DNA of 64,000 bases. Origin: Thiothrix sp. Its GTDB lineage: Bacteria > Pseudomonadota > Gammaproteobacteria > Thiotrichales > Thiotrichaceae. The notes below the pieces were generated by a model. It worked only from the letters and a program-made list of their open reading frames with translations, made no database searches and was not told the DNA's origin. The position numbers were made by a program, and so were the translations under genes. The stretch is taken from positions 62,001 through 126,000 of the forward strand of contig SSFA01000024.1 in NCBI GenBank assembly GCA_008015155.1, in the 5' to 3' direction. This document shows positions 35,090 through 44,916 of the stretch, piece by piece; within the stretch, counting starts at the first letter, position 1, and the number at the start of each line of letters is the position of its first letter.

Positions 35090-36055
35090 ATGAGTTATTT
35101 AAATCGAGTACGCCGTCATTTATTAGCTGGAAGTATTGCGGTTGCTTTAGCCGGTGTGAGTTTCAATGCTCAGGCTGAGCAATTTATCAATGTGTTAGCA
35201 GGTGGCACTTCAGGTGTTTACTATCCTTTGGGTGTGGCCTTATCCAAAATTTATGGTGAGAAAATTGAGGGTGCTCGCACCCAAGTTCAAGCCACTAAAG
35301 CCTCTGTCGAGAATCTAAATCTGCTCCAGCAAGGTAAAGGTGAAATAGCCTTTGCCTTGGGTGACTCGGTCAAATTAGCTTGGGAAGGTAATGCGGATGC
35401 AGGCTTTAAAGCGAAGCTAGATAAATTACGGGGTATAGCTGCTATTTACCCGAATTATATTCAAGTGGTTGCTTCTAAAGATTCGGGTATTACTGCGCTA
35501 ACAGAGTTAAAAGGTAAAAGCTTATCGGTTGGAGCGGCTAAATCAGGGACTGAACTTAATGCCCGTGCCATTTTGACCGCTGCTGGGATGAGCTATGCGG
35601 ACTTGGGCAAAACCGAGTATTTACCGTTTGCTGAGTCAGTGGAATTGATGAAAAACCGCCAACTCGACGCCACCTTGCAGTCCGCTGGTTTAGGTGTGTC
35701 TTCGTTAAAGGATTTGGCAACTTCACAAGCCATCAATGTAGTAGCGATCCCGGCGGAAGTAGTCACTAAGGTGGGTGCTCCCTATATTACCGCTACGATT
35801 CCAGCTAATACTTATCAAGGTCAGGATAAGGATGTGCCGACGGCGGCTGTCATCAACTATTTAGTCACTCAAGCAGATGTTTCAGAAGAAACTGTTTATC
35901 AAATGACTAAGCTACTGTTCGAGAATCTTCCTGCGATGGAAGCTGCCCATCAAGCCGCTAAAGATATCAAGCTGGAAAAAGCCTTGGAAGGTATGCCCGT
36001 GCCTCTACATCCAGGTGCTGAAAAGTTCTATAAAGAAAAAGGCTTAATTAAGTAA
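35090..36055 (+). CDS. TAXI-family TRAP transporter solute-binding protein
   Basis: This 321-residue protein has a signal peptide (LLAGSIAVALAGVSFNAQA) and then the TAXI signature FINVLAGGTSGVYYPLGVAL, LNLLQQGKGEIAFALGDSV and LKGKSLSVGAAKSGTELNA. TAXI proteins bind carboxylates or amino acids such as glutamate or C4-dicarboxylates; the ligand here is unknown. GGAGGATATTAC precedes the ATG. The fused permease and a DUF1850 gene follow, a gene order standard for TAXI-TRAP systems. A leader hairpin upstream and a stable hairpin downstream may set expression. Confidence 0.93.
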   Translation: MSYLNRVRRHLLAGSIAVALAGVSFNAQAEQFINVLAGGTSGVYYPLGVALSKIYGEKIEGARTQVQATKASVENLNLLQQGKGEIAFALGDSVKLAWEGNADAGFKAKLDKLRGIAAIYPNYIQVVASKDSGITALTELKGKSLSVGAAKSGTELNARAILTAAGMSYADLGKTEYLPFAESVELMKNRQLDATLQSAGLGVSSLKDLATSQAINVVAIPAEVVTKVGAPYITATIPANTYQGQDKDVPTAAVINYLVTQADVSEETVYQMTKLLFENLPAMEAAHQAAKDIKLEKALEGMPVPLHPGAEKFYKEKGLIK

Positions 36056-36080
36056 ATTTTAGGCGTATTCTGCTAGCTAT

Positions 36081-36115
36081 CCCCTCTAAAGCAAATATTT
36101 CAGACTTTAGAGGGG
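36081..36115 (+). other. Intercistronic hairpin between TAXI binding protein and permease genes
   Basis: CCCCTCTAAAG (36081-36091) pairs perfectly with CTTTAGAGGGG (36105-36115). The downstream T run is short (GGGCTTTAT), so it is likely an mRNA-protecting or partial-termination element that keeps the binding protein in excess over the permease. Confidence 0.7.
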
Positions 36116-36145
36116 GGGCTTTATGCCTTGTTCTCGAGGTGAAAT

Positions 36146-38200
36146 ATGCATACACAGTTACCTGCAAATGCTGTTCAAGACAGTCTTGAAGCTAAGTTTC
36201 CCAAGACTATGGCAGGGATATGGCTTTTTTGGTTAGCGGTTGCTTTTTCTAGTTTCCAAATTCTCACTGCGGCACATTTACTGGATTTGCCTAGTCAAAT
36301 CGTCCGAGTGGTGCATGTTGGCTTTTTATTACTGATTGCGTTCCCTCTGATCGCTGAGGCTCGAAAGGCTAGTAGTTTAATGCGCTCGTTAGCTTGGGCT
36401 TTGGGTGGCGTGGCAGTGTTGATTGCCATTTATCATTGGGTTGAATACAGCGCTCTATTGCAACGGGCTGGTGATCCGACGACTTTGGACTTAGTAGTTG
36501 GGGTTATCTCACTGGCGCTTATTTTTTTTGCTGCTTGGCTGGCTATGGGCCCTGCATTACCGATCATTTCGGGTTTATTTTTAATCTATTGCTTATTTGG
36601 GCAATACCTGCCTGCACCCTTAAATCATCGTGGTTATGATTTTGCCCAAGTTATAGAGCACATGGCTTTTGGTACTGAAGGGGTTTATGGCATCCCTATT
36701 TATGTCTCCTCTTCTTATATTTTCCTCTTCATTCTGTTTGGGTCCTTTTTAGAAAGGGCAGGGATGATCAAATTATTTACCGATGTTTCCTTAGGTTTAG
36801 TTGGGCATAAACGTGGGGGAGCGGCTAAGGTTGCGGTGTTTTCCTCGGGTCTGATGGGAACGATTTCCGGCTCAGGTGTCGCTAATGTGGTTACGACCGG
36901 GCAGTTTACGATCCCTCTGATGAAAAAATTTGGCTATCAACCCGCTTTTGCCGGTGGAGTCGAGGCAACCGCTTCAATGGGTGGGCAAATTATGCCACCT
37001 GTGATGGGAGCGGTTGCATTTATTATGGCTGAGACTTTAGGGGTGGAATATCACGAAATTGTGAAAGCGGCGTTGATTCCAGCAATTCTCTATTTTGCTT
37101 CAGCCTTTTGGATGGTGCATTTAGAAGCAGGTAAACGAGGTTTATCGGGCTTAAGTAAACAAGAGCTACCCTCAGCTTGGCAAGCTTTAAAGGCTCAGTG
37201 GTATTTAGTCTTACCATTAATAGGTTTGGTTTACTTGTTGTTCTCAGGCTATACGCCACTGTTTGCAGGCACGGTTGGTTTAATCCTCACTGTATTTTTA
37301 ATTTTAGGTGGCTCCATTACCTTGGGATTGCCAGTAGGCATGATCCGCTGGCTGTTCTGGATTGGTTTAGGCCTGATTGCGGGAGCTTTCTTTAAGTTTG
37401 GAATGTGGGTGATTCTACTGGCTTTGGCTCTACTAGTGCTATGGAATCTAGTCACTCAAACGGGCCGCCTAACCTTAAAAGATTGTGTCGAATCCTTAGC
37501 AGAAGGTGCGAAAACAGCCTTACCTGTAGGGATTGCGTGTGCCATTGTTGGGATCGTGATTGGCACGATGACTTTAACAGGTGCTGCTAATACCTTTGGG
37601 CAGTTTATTGTTTCAGTCGGCGATAAAAGTCTCTTTTTGTCGTTAATTCTGACGATGATTACCTGCTTAGTTTTAGGCATGGGTATACCGACTATTCCTA
37701 ATTACATTATCACGGCCTCCATTGCAGGGCCTGCTTTATTGGAGCTAGGCGTACCGCTGATTGTGAGTCATATGTTTGTATTCTATTTTGGTATTTTGGC
37801 TGACCTGACTCCACCCGTCGCCTTAGCCTGCTTCGCAGCTGCACCCATTGCCAAAGAAAGCGGCCTGAAAATTTCCCTACAGGCCATTAAAATTGCCATT
37901 GCTGGCTTTGTTATTCCCTTTATGGCTGTTTATACCCCAGCCCTGATGCTTCAAGATTCTGATCCAGTAGCGGTTGTCTATATTGTCGTGAAAGCGACGC
38001 TGGCTATTGGCTTATGGGGTGCGGCGGTCATTGGCTTTATCAATGTGCCACTCACTTGGTGGGAGCGGGCATGGGCCATGTTAGCAGCCTTTAGCCTCGT
38101 AATGGCGATTCCCTTAACAGATGAAGTCGGCTTTGCTTTAAGTATTAGTTTGATAGCTTGGCTTTGGTTTAAGCAGCGTAAGGGCATTCAATTAGCATGA
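36146..38200 (+). CDS. TRAP transporter fused permease (DctQM-type, TAXI subfamily)
   Basis: This 684-residue membrane protein fuses the small (four-helix) and large (twelve-helix) TRAP subunits. The N-terminal part (about 1-150) holds helices such as FWLAVAFSSFQILTAAHLLD; the DctM part contains GSFLERAGMIKLFTDVSLGL, GGAAKVAVFSSGLMGTISGS, EATASMGGQIMPPVMGAVAF and LGMGIPTIPNYIITASIAGP. It imports an organic acid with sodium or protons, fed by the periplasmic binding protein encoded upstream. Its stop overlaps the DUF1850 start (ATGA). Confidence 0.95.
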   Translation: MHTQLPANAVQDSLEAKFPKTMAGIWLFWLAVAFSSFQILTAAHLLDLPSQIVRVVHVGFLLLIAFPLIAEARKASSLMRSLAWALGGVAVLIAIYHWVEYSALLQRAGDPTTLDLVVGVISLALIFFAAWLAMGPALPIISGLFLIYCLFGQYLPAPLNHRGYDFAQVIEHMAFGTEGVYGIPIYVSSSYIFLFILFGSFLERAGMIKLFTDVSLGLVGHKRGGAAKVAVFSSGLMGTISGSGVANVVTTGQFTIPLMKKFGYQPAFAGGVEATASMGGQIMPPVMGAVAFIMAETLGVEYHEIVKAALIPAILYFASAFWMVHLEAGKRGLSGLSKQELPSAWQALKAQWYLVLPLIGLVYLLFSGYTPLFAGTVGLILTVFLILGGSITLGLPVGMIRWLFWIGLGLIAGAFFKFGMWVILLALALLVLWNLVTQTGRLTLKDCVESLAEGAKTALPVGIACAIVGIVIGTMTLTGAANTFGQFIVSVGDKSLFLSLILTMITCLVLGMGIPTIPNYIITASIAGPALLELGVPLIVSHMFVFYFGILADLTPPVALACFAAAPIAKESGLKISLQAIKIAIAGFVIPFMAVYTPALMLQDSDPVAVVYIVVKATLAIGLWGAAVIGFINVPLTWWERAWAMLAAFSLVMAIPLTDEVGFALSISLIAWLWFKQRKGIQLA

Positions 38201-38562
38201 GCCTCTGTGTCTTAACCGTGGCTAAAACCTTAGTATTAGCCACGTCTAGCTTTAGTTTGTCTTGGACTCATTCAGTGGAAAAAGTGCAATGGCAAGAAGA
38301 CTGGCAACTTAAGCATGATACCTTACAACTCGTGACTGCACGGGTGAAAGGTTCAGGAGCGGGCATGGAGCCGGGGGCAAACGCTAAGCTAGTTGATGGA
38401 TGGTGGGAATGGCAGCCGAATCTGCCTGCTCAAACTGAATTAATACTAGCGGCTTCGGGGGCAACCAGCTCTGCTTGGACTTTGTGCCCTCAAGATTTAA
38501 GTTGTATAAATTTGGCTGAAACAGCCAGTGAACCGATTAAATTATGGGCTTGTGATGAGTGA
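38197..38562 (+). CDS. DUF1850 protein, TAXI-TRAP accessory
   Basis: This 121-residue protein shows the DUF1850 pattern: an N-terminal hydrophobic segment, then FSLSWTHSVEKVQWQEDWQL, VTARVKGSGAGMEPGANAKL and WWEWQPNLP. DUF1850 genes accompany TAXI-TRAP permease genes in many proteobacteria; the role is unknown. The four-base overlap with the permease gene indicates coupled translation. It ends the transporter operon. Confidence 0.85.
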   Translation: MSLCVLTVAKTLVLATSSFSLSWTHSVEKVQWQEDWQLKHDTLQLVTARVKGSGAGMEPGANAKLVDGWWEWQPNLPAQTELILAASGATSSAWTLCPQDLSCINLAETASEPIKLWACDE

Positions 38563-38610
38563 GTAAAACAAGAGACTCCTAGAACTCAAGTATTGATCTG
38601 TTCACACGCG

Positions 38611-38639
38611 CTGACAGCTTGTAGATTCCGCGCTATTAT
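38611..38639 (+). promoter_or_regulatory. Sigma-70 promoter for proS
   Basis: CTGACA (38611-38616) and TATTAT (38634-38639) are separated by 17 bases, each matching five of six consensus positions. The start site would be near 38646. A small hairpin (38651-38668, followed by TTTATTTTT) lies between the start site and the start codon. Confidence 0.7.
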
Positions 38640-38702
38640 GCGTTCATTCTAGCCGCTGCTCTGCGGTTTTATTTTTCAATGCATTCAATAACGGATAAGT
38701 CG

Positions 38703-40418
38703 ATGCGTGTATCTCAATTTCCTTTGTCCACTCTACGTGAAACGCCTGCTGATGCTGAAGTCATTAGCCATCAATTGATGCTACGTGCTGGCTTAATTCG
38801 CCGCACGGCTTCTGGGCTATATACTTGGATGCCCTATGGTTTACGGGTATTGCGCAAAGTTGAAGCGATTGTGCGTGAGGAAATGGATAAGGCTGGCGCT
38901 GTTGAAGTCTTAATGCCTGCCATTCAGCCGGCTGAGCTTTGGCAAGAATCAGGACGGTGGGAGCAATATGGCCCTGAATTATTACGGGTGAAAGATCGCC
39001 ATGAGCGTGATTTCTGCGTAGGGCCAACGCATGAAGAAATCATCACCGATTTAATGCGTAGAGAACTGAATAGCTATAAGCAACTGCCGGTCAATTACTA
39101 TCAAATTCAAACGAAATTCCGTGACGAAATACGCCCACGTTTTGGGGTGATGCGTTCGCGTGAATTTATTATGAAGGATGCTTACTCCTTCCATTTGACT
39201 CAAGAGTCTTTGCAGGAAACCTATGACCAAATGTATGCGGCCTATTGCCGTATTTTTGAACGTCTCGGGTTGAGCTTCCGCCCAGTCGCAGCCGATAATG
39301 GCTCAATTGGTGGCAGTGGTTCCCATGAGTTCCATGTGTTAGCTTCTTCTGGAGAAGATGACATTGTGTTCTCGGATGCTAGCGACTATGCCGCCAATAT
39401 TGAAAAGGCGGAAGCAGTCGCACCTGCTGGCGAACGACCAGATCCTAGCCAAGACATGCATCAAGTACATACGCCGAATACTAAAACCATTCAGGCTTTA
39501 GTGGATAATTTCAAGTTACCGATTGAAAAGACTATTAAGACGCTAATTGTCGAGGCCTCACCAGACAGCGGTGCAAAATTTGTTGCTTTATTAGTACGTG
39601 GCGATCATGAACTCAATGAAATTAAAGCCGAGCAACAACCCGAAGTTGCCAAACCCTTACGCATGGCAACTGAAGAAGAAGTGCGTTCGGTAATGGGTGC
39701 AGGCCCCGGCTCTTTAGGCCCCGTGAACTGCCCGATTCCTGTGATTGCGGATCGTACAGTCGCTGCGATGAGTGATTTCGGTGCGGGTGCAAACATTGAA
39801 GACTATCATTACTTTGGCATTAATTGGGGACGGGATTTACCTTTACCGAGAGTAGCGGATCTACGCAACGTCAAAGCAGGTGATCAAAGCCCAGACGGTA
39901 AAGGTACACTGTCGATTGTGCGCGGGATTGAAGTAGGGCATGTATTCCAGCTTGGCAAAAAATATTCTGAAACCATGAATGCCACGGTGCTGGATGAAAA
40001 TGGTAAAGCCCAACAAATGATTATGGGCTGCTATGGTATTGGTGTGACGCGTGTAGTGGCAGCAGCCATTGAGCAAAATCATGATGAAGCGGGGATTCTC
40101 TGGCCGAAAGCGATGGCTCCTTTCCAAGTTTCACTAGTACCTTTAAATATGCGTAAATCCGAAGCGGTCGCTAAGGCCGCTGAAGCGCTGCATGATCAAT
40201 TGCAAGCGGTTGGTATTGAGGTGCTGTTAGATGATCGTGATATGCGCCCAGGTGCAATGTTTGCGGATCATGAGTTAATGGGGATTCCTCATCGTATCGT
40301 TATCTCAGATCGGGGTCTGCAAGCGGGTAATTTAGAGTACAAAGCTCGTCAAGGTGGTGAGGCTGAGCAAGTGCCTAGTGCTGAGATCCTAAGCTTTTTG
40401 CAAGCTAAACTCGCTTAA
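38703..40418 (+). CDS. proS: Prolyl-tRNA synthetase
   Basis: The protein of 571 residues starts [20 protein letters not shown] and matches bacterial-type ProRS. It has class II motif 1 ([20 protein letters not shown]), motif 2 ([20 protein letters not shown]), the inserted editing domain (about residues 230-380), motif 3 ([13 protein letters not shown]) and the anticodon-binding domain ([29 protein letters not shown]). The Met at 38703 is chosen over one eight codons upstream because GGATAAG precedes it and orthologues begin there. It charges tRNA-Pro and clears mischarged Ala-tRNA. It is convergent with the moeA fusion gene. Confidence 0.97.
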   Translation: MRVSQFPLSTLRETPADAEVISHQLMLRAGLIRRTASGLYTWMPYGLRVLRKVEAIVREEMDKAGAVEVLMPAIQPAELWQESGRWEQYGPELLRVKDRHERDFCVGPTHEEIITDLMRRELNSYKQLPVNYYQIQTKFRDEIRPRFGVMRSREFIMKDAYSFHLTQESLQETYDQMYAAYCRIFERLGLSFRPVAADNGSIGGSGSHEFHVLASSGEDDIVFSDASDYAANIEKAEAVAPAGERPDPSQDMHQVHTPNTKTIQALVDNFKLPIEKTIKTLIVEASPDSGAKFVALLVRGDHELNEIKAEQQPEVAKPLRMATEEEVRSVMGAGPGSLGPVNCPIPVIADRTVAAMSDFGAGANIEDYHYFGINWGRDLPLPRVADLRNVKAGDQSPDGKGTLSIVRGIEVGHVFQLGKKYSETMNATVLDENGKAQQMIMGCYGIGVTRVVAAAIEQNHDEAGILWPKAMAPFQVSLVPLNMRKSEAVAKAAEALHDQLQAVGIEVLLDDRDMRPGAMFADHELMGIPHRIVISDRGLQAGNLEYKARQGGEAEQVPSAEILSFLQAKLA

Positions 40419-40437
40419 GTACTGTGAGTGCAGTCTT

Positions 40438-42231
40438 TTATAGTTTAAAGGGCTGCACTTTGACCCAATCACCTTCGGCAACGCCGGCATTGTCTTCATC
40501 TAAAATCAGGTAACAGTTAGCGCGGCTCATCGACATGAGGATGCCCGAACCTTGTGTACCCGTCGTACGCACGGTCAAACCACCGCTGGGACTCTGCTCA
40601 TATATAGCTCGTAAAAACTCGGTACGCCCCGGCTGCTTTTTAAGCTTTTGTGCAGAACGTGCGAGTACCACTAAAGGCTGATAATTGGCTTCTCCAGCTA
40701 AATACAGCAGGGCAGGTTGTACAATTTGCTGGAAAGTTACCATCACCGCGACCGGATTACCCGGCAAACCAAAAAATACAGTCTCACCTAATTTGCCAAA
40801 GGCCAATGGTCGCCCAGGTTTGATAGCGATTTTCCAAAAGCTGATTTCACCTAATTCATCAAGCATATGTTTGGTGTAATCGGCTTCCCCGACAGAAACT
40901 CCGCCGGAGGTGATCACCACATCGGCACTGTCAGCGGCCATTTTGAAAGCAGCCTGTAGGGCAGCAGGCTCATCCTTGACCACACCTAAATCTACTACCT
41001 CCAGACCTAAGTTCTTTAACATACCGAACAAGGTATAGCGATTACTGTCATACACGCAGCCTTTCTCTAATGCTTCGCCGATTGAACGTAGTTCATCGCC
41101 AGTTGAAAAAAACGCCACTCGCGGAGCACGGTAAACTTTGACCTCAGCTATACCCACAGAAGCCAGTAAGCCTAAATCAGCAGGAATCAAGCGACGACCC
41201 GCTTCAAGAATGGTTTGGCCTTGAGTAATATCTTCACCTTGTTGTCGTACGTTTTGGCCTGACCGATGCCCAGTACCTATTCTTACGCTGTATTCGTTTA
41301 TTAGCTCGGTATGCTCTTGCATAACCACAGTGTCAGTACCCAAAGGCATCGGCGCACCGGTCATAATGCGGATGCAGGAGCCTGCAGGGCATTCAGCTGC
41401 AAAGGGATGTCCTGCGAAGGCGGTGCCTGCAATCGTTAAAGTTTTAATGGCATCTGTTGGCAAACTAGTGCTAGCTAATGCATAGCCATCCATCGCAGAG
41501 TTAGTATGAGTTGGTACATTGAGGGGGGAAATCACATTTTCAGCTAAGACTTGACCTAAAGCTAAACGCAGCGATTGTTTGATCACGGTTTTGATGGGGG
41601 TAATTGCCGCCAGAATACGGGTTTGTGCTTCTGCTAAAGAAAGGATAGATGCTTCACATGCATCAGCACAACTAGAGGTAGTACGAATCTCGGTCGATTT
41701 TTGCCCGTTGCGTTCACTCATCTGCTCTAAAATAAATTGTGCAATCGTCGCAGGCTGCTGCAAATCTAGCTGTTTCAACTGTGTTTGCGCTAGTTCAAGT
41801 TTAGTGTCACTAGCCACTGCAATAATCTGTGCATCATTTGGAAACAGTAGAGGATGACCCAAGCTAGGGCGATGTATTTCAATTTTAGGGAGAGAGGCAT
41901 GCTTGAAACCCTCTACTAAAATGAGATCAATAGCGCTTTGATTCACTAGCTCTAAGGCGGAGGATAAGGAAACTTCAGCGGTGTCAGTCTGTTCAAACAT
42001 AACAGCACGGCTTTTCTGCGAGGCTAAAATGACCTGATCAGCACCCGCCGTTTGAAAGCGAAAGGTGTCTTTGCCGGGTTGGTCGAGTTCAACTTTATGA
42101 TGAGCATGTTTAATCACTGCGACCCGCAAACCTTGTGCCCGCAAAAGTGGAATGAGTTGCGTGATTAAAGTGGTTTTACCCGTACCGCTCCATGCACAAA
42201 TACCAATGATAGGTAATGATCTTGAGCTCAT
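40438..42231 (-). CDS. MobB-MoeA fusion protein, molybdenum cofactor synthesis
   Basis: This 597-residue protein joins two enzymes. Residues about 1-165 form MobB, a GTP-binding protein (ICAWSGTGKTTLITQLIPLL, LILVEGFKHASLPKIEIHRP). From about residue 190 comes MoeA, the molybdopterin molybdenumtransferase (PTHTNSAMDGYALAS, GAPMPLGTDTVVMQEHTE, FFSTGDELRSIGE, VVITSGGVSVGEADYTKHML, FGLPGNPVAVMVTFQQ). MoeA inserts molybdenum into adenylylated molybdopterin; MobB helps form the guanine dinucleotide cofactor. The start overlaps the mobA stop by four bases, so the pathway steps are coupled. It implies DMSO-reductase-type molybdoenzymes in the cell. Confidence 0.95.
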   Translation of the reverse strand: MSSRSLPIIGICAWSGTGKTTLITQLIPLLRAQGLRVAVIKHAHHKVELDQPGKDTFRFQTAGADQVILASQKSRAVMFEQTDTAEVSLSSALELVNQSAIDLILVEGFKHASLPKIEIHRPSLGHPLLFPNDAQIIAVASDTKLELAQTQLKQLDLQQPATIAQFILEQMSERNGQKSTEIRTTSSCADACEASILSLAEAQTRILAAITPIKTVIKQSLRLALGQVLAENVISPLNVPTHTNSAMDGYALASTSLPTDAIKTLTIAGTAFAGHPFAAECPAGSCIRIMTGAPMPLGTDTVVMQEHTELINEYSVRIGTGHRSGQNVRQQGEDITQGQTILEAGRRLIPADLGLLASVGIAEVKVYRAPRVAFFSTGDELRSIGEALEKGCVYDSNRYTLFGMLKNLGLEVVDLGVVKDEPAALQAAFKMAADSADVVITSGGVSVGEADYTKHMLDELGEISFWKIAIKPGRPLAFGKLGETVFFGLPGNPVAVMVTFQQIVQPALLYLAGEANYQPLVVLARSAQKLKKQPGRTEFLRAIYEQSPSGGLTVRTTGTQGSGILMSMSRANCYLILDEDNAGVAEGDWVKVQPFKL

Positions 42232-42830
42232 AAGCGGCCTTCCTGCAGTGCTTGATAATGAGCAGGAGTATTAATATTTTGAAACATGATAGCAATATCA
42301 CTACAGTCGACAGTAGCCATGCTTTGTTGTTCATACCAAGCCCGCAATTTACGCCCACCGCTTGCTAAAAATGCGCCTAGATTTGGTAATAAACTAACCG
42401 GTACTAAGGCATAGCTTGGTTGTAGCTGCTCACCATCATGCGCAAGCACTAAGTCAGACTGTGATGTATTCAAAGCCCGTAACATACGGGCGACAAAATC
42501 AGGGGCAAGATAAAAACTATCACCAGGAAGGGTAAGAATATAAGGCGTTTTTACAGCCTGCATTGCAGTGGCTAAACCGGCTAAAGGGCCTTGATAATCA
42601 GGGATTTGATCACTCACTACAGGAAAACCATAGCGTTGATAAATAGTTTGATTGCGGTTGGCATTGATGAGTATAGCGCCCAGGTGTGCTGGTAGTAGCG
42701 CAGCAAGTAAATGTTCAATCAGTGGTCGCCCTTGCCATTCGATTAAACCTTTATCTAAGCCACCCATACGGCTACCTTGTCCACCTGCAAGAATGACAGC
42801 AGTGATTTGTTCTTGCTTAATATGTGTCAT
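42228..42830 (-). CDS. mobA: Molybdenum cofactor guanylyltransferase
   Basis: This 200-residue protein has the GT-A nucleotidyltransferase pattern of MobA: AVILAGGQGSRMGGLDKGLI, the NANRNQTIYQRYGFPVVSDQ segment, DYQGPLAGLATAMQAVKTPY and the LTLPGDSFYLAPDFVARML metal-binding region. It transfers GMP from GTP to molybdopterin to form MGD. The second aspartate motif is PGDSF rather than PCDSP, a modest change. It is first in a two-gene operon with the mobB-moeA fusion. Confidence 0.94.
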   Translation of the reverse strand: MTHIKQEQITAVILAGGQGSRMGGLDKGLIEWQGRPLIEHLLAALLPAHLGAILINANRNQTIYQRYGFPVVSDQIPDYQGPLAGLATAMQAVKTPYILTLPGDSFYLAPDFVARMLRALNTSQSDLVLAHDGEQLQPSYALVPVSLLPNLGAFLASGGRKLRAWYEQQSMATVDCSDIAIMFQNINTPAHYQALQEGRL

Positions 42831-43042
42831 TTAAAGTCTATACTCATTAAAGTCTTGAGCTTTATCTTAAGCGACTAGCAGACTTAGCTGAATTTGTTTT
42901 TGAGGCTATTATCTAGGCTTAAACACAGTGCTTCTAAAACCAGTCGAACCCTTCATCTATAGAGTTTCTGTACCAAGCATTAAATCACTTAAACTTTAGG
43001 AAATTTGCCCCTGTCTCTATAAATACAATAAGGATTTTTACA

Positions 43043-43831
43043 ATGACTGAGATCACTAATCCATATTCACCACCACGCTCGAATTTGCGTATGCCTGAAC
43101 AGCCGATTAGGCAGTTCCAATTGCTTGCTGAGCCAAAAGCAGTTCCAGCAGGTTTTGGTTGGAATTGGATTACTCAAGGCTGGACTTTGATGAAACCCGA
43201 TCTAGGTATCTGGATTCTCATGCTATTAAGCGTAGCAGCATTTCATATTCTATTGTCTTTTGTGCCATTCATTGGTGGGGTTGCTACAACCTTATTAAGC
43301 CCTGTCTTCGCAGGTGGCATGTTGATGGCTCTGAGAACGGCTGACCAAGGCCAAGCTGTAGCGTATTCCTCGTTATTTGCTGGCTTCTCGACTAAATTTG
43401 CGCCTTTACTCGGTCTAGGTGCTTTAAATTTACTAATGTGGTTAATTATAGTTGCTATCATGGGTGTGCTGTTTTGGGCATTTTTCATGATTTATGGCGC
43501 TGATACAGCAGCTTTTGATATGCAAACCTCATTCTCCACCACGGCTATTTCGATAGCTATGTTGCTAGGTTTGATTGCCTTTGTCGCCATTAGCATGCTG
43601 TTATGGTTTGCGACCCCGTTAGTGGCTTTGCACGATGTGCCAGTGTTTAAAGCTATGGGTATGAGTATGCAGGCTTGCTTACGGAATATTGTACCTTTAT
43701 TAGTCTATAGCTTAGTGGCTATCGGTTTAATATTCTTAGGTGCACTCCCATTTGGCTTAGGCTTGTTAATCGTCTTTCCTTTGTTATTAGCCGCGTTTTA
43801 TAAATCGTATCAGCAAATTTTCCTGAAATAG
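43043..43831 (+). CDS. BPSS1780-family membrane protein
   Basis: This 262-residue protein has a Pro-rich N-terminus (NPYSPPRSNLR), the family signature GFGWNWITQGWTLMKPDLGI and about five or six membrane helices (ILMLLSVAAFHILLSFVPFI, NLLMWLIIVAIMGVLFWAFF, ISMLLWFATPLVALHDVPVF, LVYSLVAIGLIFLGALPFGL). The family is named for a Burkholderia protein and has no known function; some members lie near transport genes. Here it is alone, between mobA and the formaldehyde gene. AATAAGGATTT precedes the ATG. Confidence 0.85.
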   Translation: MTEITNPYSPPRSNLRMPEQPIRQFQLLAEPKAVPAGFGWNWITQGWTLMKPDLGIWILMLLSVAAFHILLSFVPFIGGVATTLLSPVFAGGMLMALRTADQGQAVAYSSLFAGFSTKFAPLLGLGALNLLMWLIIVAIMGVLFWAFFMIYGADTAAFDMQTSFSTTAISIAMLLGLIAFVAISMLLWFATPLVALHDVPVFKAMGMSMQACLRNIVPLLVYSLVAIGLIFLGALPFGLGLLIVFPLLLAAFYKSYQQIFLK

Positions 43832-43946
43832 ATCACTGGTTTCATTGAAGGCTAAGACTCTGATACAGAGTCTTAGTAGTTTTTGAAGCCCCAGTTAAAG
43901 TGCTTATTTATATCCAAAATCAGCCTATGGTTTATTTTTGGTTTGA

Positions 43947-43960
43947 AATGAATGTTCATT
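43947..43960. promoter_or_regulatory. Possible TetR-type operator upstream of the formaldehyde gene
   Basis: AATGAA (43947-43952) and TTCATT (43955-43960) form an inverted repeat around TG, 98 bases before the next start codon. A TATACT hexamer (43973-43978) just downstream could be a -10 box. No regulator gene is adjacent. Confidence 0.35.
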
Positions 43961-44057
43961 CTAAATTGGGTCTATACTTTATCTAATCAAGGGTATTCAC
44001 CTTTGAGGGTCTATGGTCTTAGAAAGGGTTTTGTTCAATCCCGGAGGAGAGTGAACT

Positions 44058-44738
44058 ATGAGTTATTTCAGTAATTTATTAGCAGCCTTAGCTGGGCAAA
44101 CTCCAGAAGCTTCACCCGCTGCAACATCTACATATACCCCCGAAATGCCTAGCACGCCCAGCTTTCGCTATAGTCATATAAAACTGCATCCACAGGTGGA
44201 TCAAGGGATTAGTAAAGCGGTAGCTGGCTTTAATGGTGGGACTTTGAAATGTTTGTGCCCGACTGACCAAGTGGAGGTTCAGGTTTCCGCACAATCAGCA
44301 CACAATCATATCTGCGGTTGTACTCAATGTTGGAAACCGCAAGGTGTACTATTTTCACAGGTCGCTGTGGTAAGCAAAGATAAGCTTAAAGTCACTGCGA
44401 ATGAATCGAAGTTAAGCATCGTCGACCCTAGTCAAACGATTCAGCGTTATGCCTGCAAAGGCTGTGGTACACATATGTACGGACGCATTGAAGACACCAG
44501 TCATCCCTTTTATGGCTTAGATTTTATCCACACCGAGTTATCCGCTGAAAAGGGTTGGGATCCAGTGAATTTTGCAGCCTTCGTATCGTCTTTGATTGAA
44601 TCAGGCACAAATCCAGCAGAGATGGGAAGTATTCGTGGGCGCATTCATGAGCTAGGCTTAGAATCTTATGATTGCTTGTCACCTGCTTTGATGGATGCGA
44701 TTGCCACTCATGTAGCCAAAAGCAAGCATCAAGCTTAA
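44058..44738 (+). CDS. gfa: S-(hydroxymethyl)glutathione synthase (formaldehyde-activating enzyme)
   Basis: This 226-residue protein has the Gfa family zinc sites ([26 protein letters not shown] and [16 protein letters not shown]) and the family end [33 protein letters not shown]. It speeds addition of formaldehyde to glutathione. An extra N-terminal stretch of about 35 residues, rich in Ser/Pro/Thr ([20 protein letters not shown]), precedes the usual start of the domain, making it longer than typical members (about 190 residues). No formaldehyde dehydrogenase gene adjoins it. CCCGGAGGAGAG precedes the ATG. A terminator follows. Confidence 0.9.
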   Translation: MSYFSNLLAALAGQTPEASPAATSTYTPEMPSTPSFRYSHIKLHPQVDQGISKAVAGFNGGTLKCLCPTDQVEVQVSAQSAHNHICGCTQCWKPQGVLFSQVAVVSKDKLKVTANESKLSIVDPSQTIQRYACKGCGTHMYGRIEDTSHPFYGLDFIHTELSAEKGWDPVNFAAFVSSLIESGTNPAEMGSIRGRIHELGLESYDCLSPALMDAIATHVAKSKHQA

Positions 44739-44760
44739 GCCTGAACTAGAATTTTTTAGC

Positions 44761-44795
44761 CTCCAGCTCAGTCATCTTCGGGCTGGAGTTATTTT
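44761..44795 (+). terminator. Intrinsic terminator of gfa
   Basis: CTCCAGC (44761-44767) pairs perfectly with GCTGGAG (44782-44788), followed by TTATTTTT. It lies 22 bases after the gfa stop. Confidence 0.8.
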
Positions 44796-44916
44796 TCTCA
44801 CAAGACAATTTTAAGCTCAGACACCTTTACATACTTTTACATTCTTCTAACCCACCTTTACAGCGATCTCAGGCAGACTAAGCTCCATTAAAAACTAGTT
44901 TAATGGCGGTTACTTT

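Noticed and set aside
34987..35178. 63-codon frame overlapping the TAXI gene, as a leader peptide
   Set aside because: It has no ribosome-binding site, runs across the hairpin and the start of the TAXI gene in another frame, and holds no run of a regulatory amino acid.
42832..43042. Possible RNA gene in the mobA-BPSS1780 gap
   Set aside because: No tRNA-like fold, conserved riboswitch core or strong hairpin was visible.
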